A stretch of 64,000 bases of DNA from Parelaphostrongylus tenuis (taxonomy: Eukaryota; Nematoda; Chromadorea; Rhabditida; Metastrongylidae). Positions within the stretch are counted from its first letter, which is position 1. Every line of letters starts with the position of its first letter. Shown here in pieces: positions 35,201 to 44,299 of the stretch. The notes under the pieces are model-generated. The model did not search any database and was not told the DNA's origin. It saw nothing but the letters and a program-made list of their open reading frames with translations. The stretch spans positions 437,501-501,500 of the forward strand of contig JAHQIW010001307.1 in the NCBI GenBank assembly GCA_019055375.1. Reading direction: 5' to 3'. A program made the position numbers and the translations under genes.

Positions 35201-38200
35201 GAAGAAGACGAAACAACAAATTGAAAGCTAGAAGTACTGGTATGCGTAGAATGAAAAAAGAACGCTGTGTAGACGATCAATAAAGTGTACAAGAAAATCT
35301 TATGAAAAGAATGCTCAGATGTTCAAAAATTCCAGCTTTTCATTGTGAACTGTATGAAATGAAGTCGCATCGTGTGAAATGTGCTCCTGTTTTCTTACCA
35401 TTTTTTTTCTACCGAACAGAACTCTTTCGTTAGATTACTGATAGTAGCTGTTCATAGTTGAGTATGGGTGTACATTTAGAAAATCAATACCCATGAAACA
35501 GTGAAAAGCCTCCCTACAACTCTGTAAAGGTCTAAACGCCTAAAGTCACTAACAATGAAAAACTGCTCCGAATTGACCGTCTGGCTTCCGCGAACCCAAA
35601 CCGAGCATGTCTCCCAGAGTGGTGACGACTTCAGCTCCTCTACGCCGATTAGTCGCCGACTCCACAGTGCTATTTTTCCTTGCTAGACCGGCACGCAGAT
35701 CTTCCCAAAACTTGCGGGTCTAGCAACGAAAAGCAACACTGTAGTCGACGACTAATCGGGATAGAAGATGTGCAGTCGCTCCCACGCTGATGGGCACGCC
35801 AGTTTGGGTCCGCGGAAGTCGCCGTTCAACGATGAAGTGGCATCACACTGCAAAGTGCAGTATAAATCCTGTTGAACTATTCATTGTTTTGGCACGTTCC
35901 AACAAAAATAGCCTAATCGAAGTCCCCTCTACCATATTCTACCAATTTACTGACGATTAAACCTTCTTTGATAGTGGTAGAAATTTAATTTAAAAATTCT
36001 ATTGCAAAACTACCACATGTGATTGAAGCACATCGCGCCCGCCGCGCAAGAAACCAAAGTAGTTCCAACGGGTTGACAAAATAAAAAACATAAGAAAGAA
36101 GACATTTTCATGGCTGCTGTCACCTCCGCATTTACACGTATAACACTGAGTGACATTGATTTTGAGGTCCTAAGTCAGTTTGGAAAAGAGCTGTGCCGTG
36201 GTAAAGAACGCGTGGAGCGGCGCTGATAGCCAACACAATCGGACAATCAGTCAGCGAACGCCCTATGGAACACTAGAGTCTGGCTACCGTCGAGATCGTA
36301 CAAGAGGTTTTCTAGGCCAGTATTCCACAACGGTCATAAAGAACACGAATTTCTCACGGAAACGATGAATGAGAGAAGACAAATCGAACGCTGGAAGTAA
36401 AGGGACCTGCACAAAAAGATGTGAAGATTGGTCGCATGGAAAAATTTTCAAAAACCAAGTTAGTTTTCTTTCTAAGAGACAAAATGAAAGGAAAAAACCC
36501 GTCGATACCTCAGAGATCTCGGTTCCATTAGTAGTCACTGTAAACAAAGTACCATATAAGGGGTAGTTACTGCGTAATCGGAGTACCTTGATCTAAATCA
36601 GGTTCCTCATTCATCTCAACAATGCCCTTCTCGATGATGGCGAGCATCTTTTGTGAAGCAATGTTTTTAGAAGCCTTTTTTGTTTTCGCTACTCCGACAG
36701 CTTCTTGACCGCCAACCTGAAAACAACAAGAAAAAACCCATTGGGAAAATTTTTTCGGAAGTAAAAAAGTCGAGTCCTTGTTCTGCTAAAAACTCAAGAA
36801 CAAGTGCTTACTAATGACACGAAAAAACCCCTCTAACATTGTAGAACTTTCCCAGTGGTCAGTCGGCACATTTATACTAATTTTCCAGTCGTAACAAGAA
36901 ATATCTTTACTCGTTTACTAGGAATATGGAAACTTTTGAAAATTTCCGTCTGTTAAGAATTCACCTTACAAGTAGTTGTGAATATTCGATCGTTTGGAGG
37001 TCCTTCTTCTCCATAAGAATACTGTGGAATTTCGAATTTGTTCCTTTGACACCTTAACAACACCTAGCGATCACGAGTGCTTGTAATTATAAACTATAAA
37101 TCCAATAGTAATGAATGATACGCAAGACTTCAAACCTTGAACGGGAATCGAACCCGCATCTCACACTTTTCGGGGACGCGTACTAACCTCCTGCACACCA
37201 TTCAGCATTATCAGATTCATAGCTATAACATCTACCACTGCTAAAAGCTTTGAATAAGAAAGTTCTTGTGGATATACAATTCTAACATCTGTGAGTGAAA
37301 CTGGGTTCAACTCCATTACGTGTTTGGCAGGTCAAACCGTTGACGGTTGATTCTTCAAAGATCCATACGTTGTATCACATAAAAAGTGATAGCAAAAGCG
37401 AGGTTTCGGTAGTGCAGTAGGTTAGCACGCACATCAGAGAGACTGACATGCGGGTTCCTTCCCGTCCAAGGTTCAAAGTTTTGTAATCACTTCACATTAT
37501 CAAATTCATAGTTATAACATCATACCACCGCTGAAAAAGCGTTTAAATAAAAGAAATACAATCAATAGCAGCTATTAGAACGGAAATTGACTAACAGTTG
37601 TTGAAGTTTTCCAGGATAGTTCTCATTTTGTGCAACAGAGAGCACAGGATCTTCGTTGGATGACTCGATTCGAACGTCACCAAATGCAAGCCCATCTCTG
37701 AGTTAGTTTGACGAAATCAGAAAAACAATAAGACATAATAGATGTTTCAAACCAACACTGCTCGATGAGCCTCCTCCTTGGTTTCTCCTGGGATACCAAA
37801 TTCCGACTGCTGGCCTTTCTCTATCAATTTATGAAGCATAGCTCGTGCAGCTAAGTGCTTCGCTACCTTTTTCGCCTTTGCATGTCCTTCCACGGTTATG
37901 CCCATTAAATGACATGAAATACCAAAATTTGAGACCTGAAATTGGTTTTTGCCTTACGATATCTCACTTGAAAGTTTTTAGGTTCTTTTCGGTTATTCGG
38001 GCACAAATGGAGAACCAAGTGCTTTTGTTGGACGACCTTCCACTGCACTTCTAGTGATCATTTAGAAGCTTAAATCTCTGGCTATTGATCTACGTGCTCC
38101 TTTTTTGGAAAAGTCTCTTTATAACGCTGTGGCAGAAAGAGAATATTTGTGTTTTACACACGTATATTTCTCCCAAGGCAGAACTCTTTCCAGAAATTAT

Positions 38201-39226
38201 AAGTAATCACTCAATAGCGTAAGTTTCCACGATTCCAACGCTGCGCTTATTTTCTGGAAAGACTGTTTCACTACAATGTAGCAAAAAAATGATCGAGTTT
38301 CACGACACGCGAGCAGCTGCCATGAGTTGGCTGGGTGTGTGGTGGTCGTGGATTCGATACGGCGTCCCACGATCGATCGATCGCACTGAGGCGATTTACA
38401 CGCTGAGTGCAATTTTTGTTATTTAATTTAAGATTTTTTTCTCCGCTTCGAAGGTACCTCCAGATCCATCGTATGACTCTGATAGTATAAGATTTCCTCT
38501 GAATGTTCATATGGTTTTCGTGCTCCCAGCGAAAGAATAATTAAAGCTCGCGGTCGGTGTAAAGCATAACTTTATTTGAATGCTACAGCATAATAAAAGA
38601 GCCTTTTAAGAAAATGACCATGTAGCGTAGTAGCCAAAATTCTATGCTTTTTGAATGACTACTGAAATTCTAACGAAAATTTTATGTCCAGTAAAAGGGG
38701 TCGTTTCTTCATTTGTCTCGAATAACCGCAAAAAACCGTCTTCTGCGTACTTTATGACGACTAAGATTATGGGCATATTTTTCCGTTATAAAGAAAAACA
38801 CTATGCAGAATATTCCAGTTGAAAAGGGGTACCGAAGCTTCCAACGGCTATTATAAGATATACAACTTAAGGTTTCTCGAAAACAACAAAGATTTTGATG
38901 ATGAGATGTCGATGAAATTCAGGAAATAGGCGGTGATCACCTCGCCAACCATTTGATATGTGGGAGGAACTCCAAAGACACGACGAGACCCTTCATCAAG
39001 CGCCATGACTGGAGTCTTCTAAACGGTTAGTTTTTTGTCGAAGAACTTCATAATAGTGATGAATTTTGCGCAACAATAAAAAAATTACCACATCAAGAAC
39101 ACCACGCACCTGACTGAAAGCTGTTGTGGCTTCATTTAAGCCGATGTCAGGAGAATTACGAAGATAGGACGGCTCTGTCAATCTCAGCTCATCGACCGGT
39201 GTGAAGAGATCATCTACTGACGGCAT
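29201..39226 (-). CDS. rde-4: RDE-4-like double-stranded RNA-binding protein (Dicer partner), eight exons
   Basis: RDE-4 binds long dsRNA and hands it to Dicer (DCR-1) at the start of RNA interference. Exons: 39226-39110, 39018-38941, 37935-37757, 37697-37596, 37052-36965, 36716-36587, 32079-31921, 29349-29201. All junctions are GT..AG and every phase matches, giving 333 residues (C. elegans protein 385). The exon 3 donor (AGT/GTTGGT) is weak but forced by phase. dsRBD1 spans about 40-107: KTPVMALDEG, then VEGHAKAKKVAKHLAARAML with the dsRNA-contacting Lys cluster at 86-91. A linker GIPGETKEEAHRA closely resembles C. elegans RDE-4. dsRBD2 spans about 150-222: ENYPGKLQQLCQ, then KTKKASKNIASQKML. 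The C-terminal part has DAMAVLTAILADPKRF and a degenerate third domain (GLTQCLLKISY, TEEGARQRAAQIAL), again the RDE-4 order. Introns 6 (4.5 kb) and 7 (2.6 kb) are full of mobile elements. Alternative: another TRBP/PACT-type protein, less likely given the linker and C-terminus. Confidence 0.9.
29600..29800 (+). repeat. SINE-like family 2, degraded fragment
   Basis: The words CCGAGATTGCAAGGGGATTC and CATTCAAGAAGAAGAG in the family 2 order suggest a decayed partial copy in rde-4 intron 7. Confidence 0.35.
29885..30170 (-). repeat. SINE-like family 2 copy in rde-4 intron 7
   Basis: On the minus strand it reads from a head near 30165 (GAGTGGTTGTGATGCTCGTC) through the C/T-rich insert CTCCCTCCCTC to TAGGATATCTTAGAGATTGC and the 3' part GCAGAAGTGCTGGGATCCGC. 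Same strand as rde-4. Confidence 0.65.
30175..30640. other. Unassigned stretch of rde-4 intron 7
   Basis: Minus-strand ORFs of 77 and 74 codons overlap here (for example MELPALFKAMRKIFFRSS), but they cannot be spliced in phase with exons 7 and 8, which join each other perfectly. A 16-nt A run lies at about 30615. Confidence 0.35.
30720..30990 (-). repeat. SINE-like family 2 copy in rde-4 intron 7
   Basis: The minus strand starts GGCCCGTGGCCGAGTGGCTA (A-box-like) and continues through a CCTCC-repeat tract (30908-30930) to the GAAGTAGTAGGATTCGCACA 3' part. Confidence 0.65.
31140..31450 (-). mobile_element. RTE-type retrotransposon, 3' fragment in rde-4 intron 7
   Basis: The minus strand reads RIRFEDNRWRRTVIDWIPRD, STGRPQTRWFDLFTRSLEER and YDAQRIPKV-like words, the extreme C-terminus of the RTE reverse-transcriptase ORF. 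It ends in the typical RTE 3' tail of TGATAC/AGGTGATA repeats. It is 5' truncated as usual for these elements. Confidence 0.8.
31430..31600 (+). repeat. SINE-like family 2, partial copy
   Basis: It carries CTCTCCGGCAATCAATCAAC, TTATCCTCGAGATTGCAGGA and GTATTCTAAGATGTTCATGA, the central part of family 2, without the tRNA-like head. Confidence 0.55.
31607..31805. mobile_element. Palindromic MITE copy 1 (rde-4 intron 7)
   Basis: The ends TCAACCGGTTGATTAACTTA and GACAACCGGTTAACATG are inverted versions of one another, followed inward by CGCGGACCCA and its complement TGGGTCCGCG. The interior is itself palindromic: CGATTAGTCGGCGAC against CACTAATCGGGGGC, and CTTGCAAGAC against GTCTTGCAAC. Three more copies lie at 32.8, 33.4 and 35.6 kb. 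Confidence 0.75.
32215..32515 (-). repeat. SINE-like family 1 copy in rde-4 intron 6
   Basis: On the minus strand the head GCGCACATGGCGCAATGATC gives an A-box-like TGGCGCAATGA, the B-box-like GGTTCGATCTC follows, and the tail is complementary to CTCTCGGCGTCGACCAAATT. Same strand as rde-4. Confidence 0.7.
32760..33240 (+). mobile_element. RTE 3' fragment split by a MITE (rde-4 intron 6)
   Basis: Left of the MITE the plus strand reads GWAGHNVFQ-like sequence, matching RWAGHVMRFN. Right of it the text resumes NNRWARALRTEFLEML, matching DNRWTRAVTDWIPRDV. The insertion falls between FN and NRW of the RTE protein. The remainder is decayed (a stop near 33180). Confidence 0.7.
32797..33061. mobile_element. 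Palindromic MITE copy 2, inserted in an RTE fragment
   Basis: Ends TGTCGAATTCCGCGGACCCA and CTACCCAATTCGGGTCCTCG; interior GATCGCCGACTACAGTACTA against AAAGTACTGCAATCGGCGAC. It interrupts RTE coding sequence. Confidence 0.75.
33408..33668. mobile_element. Palindromic MITE copy 3 (rde-4 intron 6)
   Basis: Ends TTGACCGGTAGACTCCGCGG and GTCCGTGGGACTCAACTGGT; interior GCGCCGATTAGTCGCCAAGT and TTTTCGTTGCAAGACCGC against AACGAAAAGTGGTACTGTAG. It is the longest well-preserved copy together with copy 4. Confidence 0.8.
34130..34945 (+). mobile_element. RTE-type non-LTR retrotransposon, 5'-truncated (rde-4 intron 6, antisense)
   Basis: The frame stays open from about 34132 to the stop at 34925 and encodes the C-terminal quarter of an RTE reverse transcriptase. 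Its first residues are ISQAERMLTDFDNACGKIGL; then FMRNGWVSNAPFTLNGTTIS, YLGREINMMNDLAPELSRRK, DSTIIPALTYAAETWSLRKQ, KIRWAGHVMRFDDNRWTRAV and GRPLTRWSDFFTKAMEERYD follow. It ends TGATACAGGTGATA, the RTE-style tail. The catalytic palm motifs lie upstream and are missing. Text is uninterrupted, so insertion is fairly recent. It lies opposite to rde-4 transcription. The ORF continues upstream to 34002 through intron sequence unrelated to the element. Confidence 0.88.
35027..35290 (+). repeat. SINE-like family 2, near-complete copy (rde-4 intron 6)
   Basis: It begins GGCGCCGTGGACGAGTGGTT with an A-box-like core, then GCGCCGCATGTGGAGCCGAG (a possible decayed B box), TCTCTTCGGCAGGAAACAAC, TATCCTCGAGATTGCAAGGA, GTCAAGAAGAAGACGAAAC and ends AGACGATCAATAAAGTGTAC. 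Antisense to rde-4. Confidence 0.7.
35572..35845. mobile_element. Palindromic MITE copy 4 (rde-4 intron 6)
   Basis: Ends TGGCTTCCGCGGACCCAAAC and TTTGGGTCCGCGGAAGTCGC are nearly perfect inverted repeats. The interior pairs CCGATTAGTCGCCGACT with GTCGACGACTAATCGGG, and CTTGCTAGACC with GGTCTAGCAACG. Confidence 0.8.
36180..36410 (+). repeat. SINE-like family 2, diverged copy (rde-4 intron 6)
   Basis: It carries GCTGTGCCGTGGTAAAGAAC, CAGTCAGCGAACGCCCTATG, GCTACCGTCGAGATCGTACA and GAACGCTGGAAGTAAAGGGA in family 2 order. Confidence 0.5.
37133..37210 (-). repeat. tRNA-like element in rde-4 intron 4
   Basis: The minus strand reads GGTTAGTACGCGTCC, then ATGCGGGTTCGATTCCCGT, a canonical B box with a five-pair T arm. 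A second, plus-strand relative lies at 37395-37480 (GGTAGTGCAGTAGGTTAGCA and CGGGTTCCTTCCCG). It resembles the tRNA-derived heads at 44.1 and 48.7 kb. Confidence 0.5.
38050..38545 (+). repeat. Dispersed non-coding repeat R-A in rde-4 intron 2
   Basis: It shares AATCTCTGGCTATTGATCTA, CAGAACTCTTTCCAGAAATT, CACTCAATAGCGTAAGTTTC, TCGATCGATCGCACTGAGGC and TATGACTCTGATAGTATAAG with the copies at 8.9, 41.4, 47.2, 55.0 and 62.0 kb. Confidence 0.6.
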
Positions 39227-39228
39227 AT

Positions 39229-39238
39229 CTGAAATTCA
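39229..39238 (-). promoter_or_regulatory. Probable spliced-leader trans-splice acceptor of rde-4
   Basis: TGAATTTCAG ends two bases before the rde-4 ATG on the minus strand. No upstream coding exon fits it, so spliced-leader addition is the likely use. Confidence 0.6.
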
Positions 39239-39239
39239 T

Positions 39240-40055
39240 TTCGAGGTGGGAGTAAGTGAATATGAAAAAGTCACAGAGAATGCATCGAATGAAGGAATCC
39301 CTTGAGAACAGAATAGATTTCGGATTAATCTTCCTTCTAAGCGGTAAGAAAGAACAAAGCAGTTCTCTTCATCCACGAAATCTTCAACTGAGCGGTAAAG
39401 AATTTTTTCCACTGGAAGACTTATCAGGACGGCGCTTTCCACTTATCATATTCTTTACGGTGACGTGGCAAATCCGACGTGTCCGACGTGGAACTTCAAT
39501 GAAGAGGGATGTGAAGAACACTCCAAGATGTCACTATGAAGTCCTATTTCGGACTAAATAGAACAGGTATCTATAGTGCAGCATTCTCCTTACATGCTAG
39601 AGTAAGCTGTTATAAGCATTAATCTTCTGAATAGATTAATTCCTGGTATGAGCACGTGTGGTGCAGTGGTTATAGGTGCTCTGCGACACTTCACTCAAGG
39701 GCTTCTCGTAAGTTCTGGCACTAGAGGTTACTTACTTAGATAATTGGATAATCCGCCTTCACTAATTGTGCAGACCCCACCACATATTCCAAATGGTGTG
39801 ATGTTGGACGTGCATACGATATTCCTAAGTTTCCTGACGTAACCTTGTGACGGCTTCAAGTCTTCACGATGCCGTATCTAGGGAATGGATTTCGAAAGGA
39901 TCCTTGACCAGGGCTTTCTACCTGTTGATTTGGAGATGATGTTAGGCCGAAATCAAAAGCAGAAGTAGGAAAGAAAATCAACCGACAGCTCACGGATGAT
40001 GTAAAAGCCGATATCGGTACTAGAGCAATAAACACAAATTTATTATACCTCTCCA
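39240..40055. other. Upstream flank of rde-4
   Basis: The flank holds a SINE family 1 head fragment at 39652-39690 (GTGTGGTGCAGTGGTTATAG) and a mariner-like 3' flank word near 40030. ORFs on either strand lack family features and I see no TATA element. Confidence 0.35.
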
Positions 40056-40084
40056 TTCGCGCGCTCTTTTATATAGACCTTGCT

Positions 40085-40350
40085 CAAAAAATATACTGAT
40101 AAGGATGTAACATGTTTTGACCCATTAAGGTCTATGTGCAATACAAGCATCTTCGTCCTATCGGGACTCATTAGTAGCACTGTCGTCGGTCCAGCCACTC
40201 GCTTAAGGCTACACTCCTCTATGAAGAAGTTCTAGTCAATCTAAGGAGACATACGTCCAGGCTCTGGAGAAGGCAGGTCGCCCAAATGTCAGCCAAATTA
40301 CTACTACAATCGCTACCAACCTCCCGTCAACTAATCGAGATAAATTTCCT
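40085..40350. repeat. Fragments of the 58.7-kb foldback and of the 11.8-kb MITE
   Basis: 40085-40230 matches the B segment of the foldback at 58654-59352 (GATAAGGATGTAACATGTTT, TTCGTCCTATCGGGACTCAT, AGTAGCACTG). 40258-40350 matches the loop and flank of the hairpin at 11826 (GAAGGCAGGTCGCCCAAATG, GTCAGCC). Confidence 0.6.
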
Positions 40351-40619
40351 CGATTTCCACATATCAATTCTTCGAGGCGTTTTCGGATAAGTTGTAGCCA
40401 TCTAACGAAATTGCAAAATCCGCAACTATTTTTGCACTTCGCCACTTCTTTTGGCCATAAATCGCCTTAAAAGCGACGAGCACGAGGGGGAGAGATTTAA
40501 CCGTTCATTTATACATGACACTAGCTATCTACTGATATCAAAATCTCGAAAGTGAATTTTTTCGATAAATTTCCTGTAAAAAATTGGAAAGGTTCATAGA
40601 AAGTTGAACTTTTGAATTG

Positions 40620-40835
40620 TTACGATATCAACCAGAAGTGATTTAAACTGCTTGACACCACTATTCAAAGCATGCGCCATCAGCCTTAACATATTTCTAC
40701 CATCTCTCAGGCAACAAACCGATTTTGTGCGGAATTTCCTGAGCTTTCTTTTGGTACCGAATTTGTCCATACTTGCCGCGTTATGGCCGCTTAACGAAGC
40801 CTTTGTCGCAATTTGCTGCTTAACCAGCACGAATT
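40620..40835 (-). mobile_element. Mariner C-terminal fragment
   Basis: On the minus strand one frame reads YQKKAQEIPHKIGLLPERW, stop, then KYVKADGACFE, corresponding to the end of mariner transposase. It shares sequence with 14240-14340 and 14690-14945. Confidence 0.6.
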
Positions 40836-40859
40836 AGAAAACGATGCACAGAGCGCCTT

Positions 40860-41060
40860 TGAGAACATTAGCCGTGCAAAAGCTCAAAGATCTCTGACCA
40901 GGTGAACAGCGTTTCCACTCTCTGCTGAGTTTCGCGTCGGCAACTCCAACTTGACGGACCAGCTGCGCACCGGACGTCTACGCGAAGTTGTGAGGCTCCC
41001 ATCGAACCACGTGAAGAGAATCCTAATTTGACTGTCGAGGACTTGGCCAAAAATTCTGAC
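40860..41060 (+). mobile_element. Mariner N-terminal fragment
   Basis: The plus strand reads SNLTDQLRTGRLREV and, after a frameshift, EAPIEPREENPNLTVEDLAK, matching the mariner paired-like DNA-binding region. It lies next to a C-terminal fragment in opposite orientation. Confidence 0.6.
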
Positions 41061-41064
41061 TTGA

Positions 41065-42035
41065 GTGGTCATGCGATGATATGCAATTTTACTACTTCGT
41101 CATTATAGTCTATAAAAATGTATAGATCCTTGTTGAGGTTGATACGTCAGAGCCATACGCACGTTTCGGCGATATCGCCCGCTTCATCAGTGGCCCATGC
41201 CTCACACTGAACCCTTTCTTACAGCAGCTTGAGATGGGAAGACGTTATCTAGTGTGATAGCACGTGATTTGTGTTATCACCATTCTTTCCAGTCAATGGA
41301 TTAGGGCTGGTAGTGTATATGTAGAGATCCATCTCATTGACTATTTCTTAACCTCGCTCCAAGCATTTAATCCCTTAGGGACAGCAGCTGAGCGATCGTA
41401 CGATCTGACTTGCGAAAGGCGCGCGATTTTCATTATTCAATTAGGATTTTCCTCCATTTGGAACGTAAACCATAGGTTTTTTGTGTTACTCCGATACTCC
41501 ATGGTTTTCTCTACATGATCATATGTTTTTCGGGCGAATATAACTTTTCTGTACAATGAAACATTTGAGTGCAAAACGTAATTTTCCTTTCGCTCTTACA
41601 GCGTTCTATGATAATCTCTCAAAGAACCGACTACAGCATCAAAATCCTCGAGATTTGGGCTATCAGATGACTAATTAGAGATCGACGAAGAGCGATATAC
41701 AAACGCCGAGCAGATAAAGTAACCGCTACAATGTAATAAAAAAACCTTTTTGCAATTGTGTACCTCAGCTGGTACACGTCGTCCCCTAAAGGTTCGTATA
41801 GAATGTGAGATATTTAGGGCCTACTTCTGGTTAGTAAACTAAGTAATTCACAAGACCGACAATCAATTAACTTCGGCATAGTAGCATGGATTAGTAGTAC
41901 TTCTCTTCAGCAATTCCGAGCTGTCTCAAAAACACCTCAAATTGCCAAACAGAAATACTATTAAGTAAATTTGGTGTTTATTTCCTTTGCCAAAACTTGT
42001 GCGAAAATCTAATATTAACAACCTCTCGCTACAGA
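41065..42035. other. Repeat fragments, no gene
   Basis: 41100-41250 has repeat-like text (ACGTTTCGGCGATATCGCCC). 41390-41540 is a partial R-A copy (+). 41570-41670 matches the right arm of the 26.4-27.0 kb palindrome. A mariner-like 3' flank word is at 41965. Confidence 0.4.
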
Positions 42036-42099
42036 CATGCTCAACAAAGGAAATATATCATCAAGCTATTCTGCGCTTCACTTCGCTCGCTGTTGGAAA

Positions 42100-42395
42100 C
42101 AGATTAGAAGGATAAAGCTTTCAACTCATTCAATATCTGAGGAATGCGCCATACATTTTTCTAATTTCAGCTTCGTTCGAGATGAATGGATGCATTTCTC
42201 ACCTTTACAATGTCTCACAGTGGCCTACCAATGTATCAAATTAGTGCTGCTTTCCTCCCAAATAAGTTTGTATCAATTTTACCAACCCTGAAAAGATGGA
42301 AGGCTTGATGTCCTTAGGCGCGCGATCGAACCATCGACTGATCGATCACAATGCCGCTAAGCACCTCTCACCACTGCGCCACATGAGCTTTTCTT
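42100..42395 (-). repeat. SINE-like family 1 copy
   Basis: On the minus strand the head CTCATGTGGCGCAGTGGTGA has a perfect A-box-like TGGCGCAGTGG, the B-box-like GGTTCGATCGC follows, and the body with GCCACTGTGAGACATTGTAA leads to the tail. Confidence 0.7.
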
Positions 42396-42599
42396 GAGAA
42401 TGTAACCGATTGGATGCAATGAAATTTGGAAAAAGCGTTTCGAATGCCTCAAATTGAATAGGTCAGGATATGATGTTAGCTTGAAGAAGAGATTCTTATA
42501 GCACGGAAAAGGCTAATTCAAAGGGAAAATGCGATTCACAGCGAGGGCAGCTACGAGCCTGACATTTTGCTCGAGGCGTATACGAGAGGAGAAGTAGAG

Positions 42600-43440
42600 A
42601 TAACGGGAAATCGACTCATAGAAGCACAAACCTTTTCAGAAGTCCCAGGGGCTACGCGAGGCGAGGACCCATCGGCGATTTTCCCGGATGGCAATCGGCG
42701 CGCTCCAACGACTTTACGAGTGGTTTTCTGATGAATTTTATAATTCCGTCGTCATCAGAGGGGACTTTACAGTCGACAAAAAGATAGAATATCACTGGAA
42801 AGACCTGAACAATACAGACGACTCGAGACGGACGACAAGCAGCATTTCCCATGCGATGATCGCTCGGCGCAATTGGGGAGAGGAGAGTCGACGGCACAGA
42901 GAGCATAGTTCGTGACGAGGGCCTCTGCGTCCATACCGCGACCCCACGCACCGAGGTCGCCCCGAGTTCCTGACCAGTAGCTCAATGGTTTCTGGATTTT
43001 CCCGGAAACCTGACCCTCCGCTGTGGTCTCAGACGAGAGGATGTCGAAACCAAAAGGTGAACCCTATGATTTTTCCTGCCCAAGTCAAAGAACTCTCATT
43101 GAACTCCAATATGATAGTTTTTCTCTTGCAGCCTGCACTCACGCTCCGGTCGTAAATAGTTTGTAATACGTGCCGCCCGGACGACCCCGTTGGTCCCACG
43201 CGAGGCCAACCAAACCTGAACTCGTCCGCGTCCCTGGACACGGGAAATACGGGCTTTTTCGTCAATAATCGATTGGTTTTTGATTACGAGGGGACCTATG
43301 GCATTGAGGACGTTCGAGGATATAGAGCAGACTCTACTTTTTGGTATAGGAAGGAGACCAAACATTAGTGTCAGATCCGATAATGTTGAGTAATATGAAG
43401 AGCTTTGAAATTCAGTCGGAAACCGAACCCGCATTTCACC
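42600..43440. other. GC-richer island, unassigned
   Basis: This stretch is visibly richer in G and C than its surroundings and has open frames on both strands (for example plus-strand VDKKIEYHWKDLNNTDDSRR at 42770). None has a recognised domain. It may be a fragment of an element or of recent acquisition; I see no RNA gene signature. Confidence 0.25.
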
Positions 43441-43570
43441 CTTTCCGAGCGCGCGTACTAACCATTTGCACTAGTGCTTGTGTCACAAGAAGAGTGACAG
43501 TAGAACAGGAAGTTGGGTAGTGCAACGGTCAGTTCGCGCACTCGGAAAAGGTGAAATGCAGGTCGATCCC
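43400..43570. repeat. Opposed tRNA-like fragments
   Basis: The minus-strand fragment at 43400-43470 (AACCGAACCCGCATTTCACC) and the plus-strand fragment at 43493-43565 (GGGTAGTGCAACGGTCAGTT, ATGCAGGTCGATCCC) face each other, an arrangement like that at 44118-44272. Confidence 0.45.
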
Positions 43571-43679
43571 TTGCTAATGATGAAATTTTTGCGTAAATAT
43601 AATCGTATATATGCACACATATGCGTGCATCTATATCTATGTGTGTATACACATATACACACATCTATACATAAGTAAA

Positions 43680-43965
43680 TGGCGGCGCCGTGGCCGAAAG
43701 GTTGTGATGCTCGTCGCGGCGCGCGTGGAGCCGAGCTCCTACCAACCTACTCTCTCCGGCAGTCAACAACAAAGACGTTGGCCTTATTGAATGCCAGAGC
43801 CAGGATATCCTCGAGATTGTAAGGAGACCCGCTCAAACAATATTCTGCGATGACATTCAATGAGGACGAAAAAACGAATCGAATATTGAAAGTACTAGGA
43901 TGCGCATAGTGGAAAAAAGCAGTGTGAAGGCGGATCAATAGAGTGCCTAAAATGCCCTATGTATA
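43680..43965 (+). repeat. SINE-like family 2 copy, well preserved
   Basis: Head GGCGGCGCCGTGGCCGAAAG, then GTTGTGATGCTCGTCGCGGC, CTCTCCGGCAGTCAACAACA, TATCCTCGAGATTGTAAGGA, TTGAAAGTACTAGGATGCGC and a tail GTGAAGGCGGATCAATAGAG. Confidence 0.7.
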
Positions 43966-44117
43966 GATGTAATATTCCACCACGAAGAACGCTCAAATAG
44001 AAAGAATTTTTTCTGATTACCAGTGTCAGAATTCGGAAGACTACTTCCTGACGTTGAACTTTTATGCTACTTGTAATCGAGTATTCCACACAGTACTCAT
44101 AACTATCATGGTAATTT

Positions 44118-44272
44118 GGAATGCTGTGCAAAAACATTTGCGTCAGCCGGATTTGAACCCAGATCTCACTCTCACCGGGAGCGTATGCTAGCCGTTGCAC
44201 TACCGACGCTCTCGGAAAGGGTGAGATTTGGGTTCGAATCCCGGCTGGCACAAATGTTTTTGCACAGCACTC
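44118..44272. repeat. Inverted pair of tRNA-like sequences
   Basis: Two arms of about 65 bp each, beginning GAATGCTGTGCAAAAACATT, face each other. The minus-strand arm has a seven-pair acceptor-like stem (GCGTCGG with CTGACGC) and an anticodon-like arm CGCTC-CCGGTGA-GAGTG. The plus-strand arm has a five-pair T arm TTGGG-TTCGAAT-CCCGG. Position 33 is C rather than U in both, so neither is likely a functional tRNA. Confidence 0.65.
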
Positions 44273-44299
44273 CACATTGTTGGGTATAACATCATACCG

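Noticed and set aside
21685..39226. Operon of rde-4 and cts-1
   Set aside because: Same strand, but about 3.8 kb separates the rde-4 stop from the cts-1 start, far beyond usual nematode operon spacing, and each has its own polyadenylation signal.
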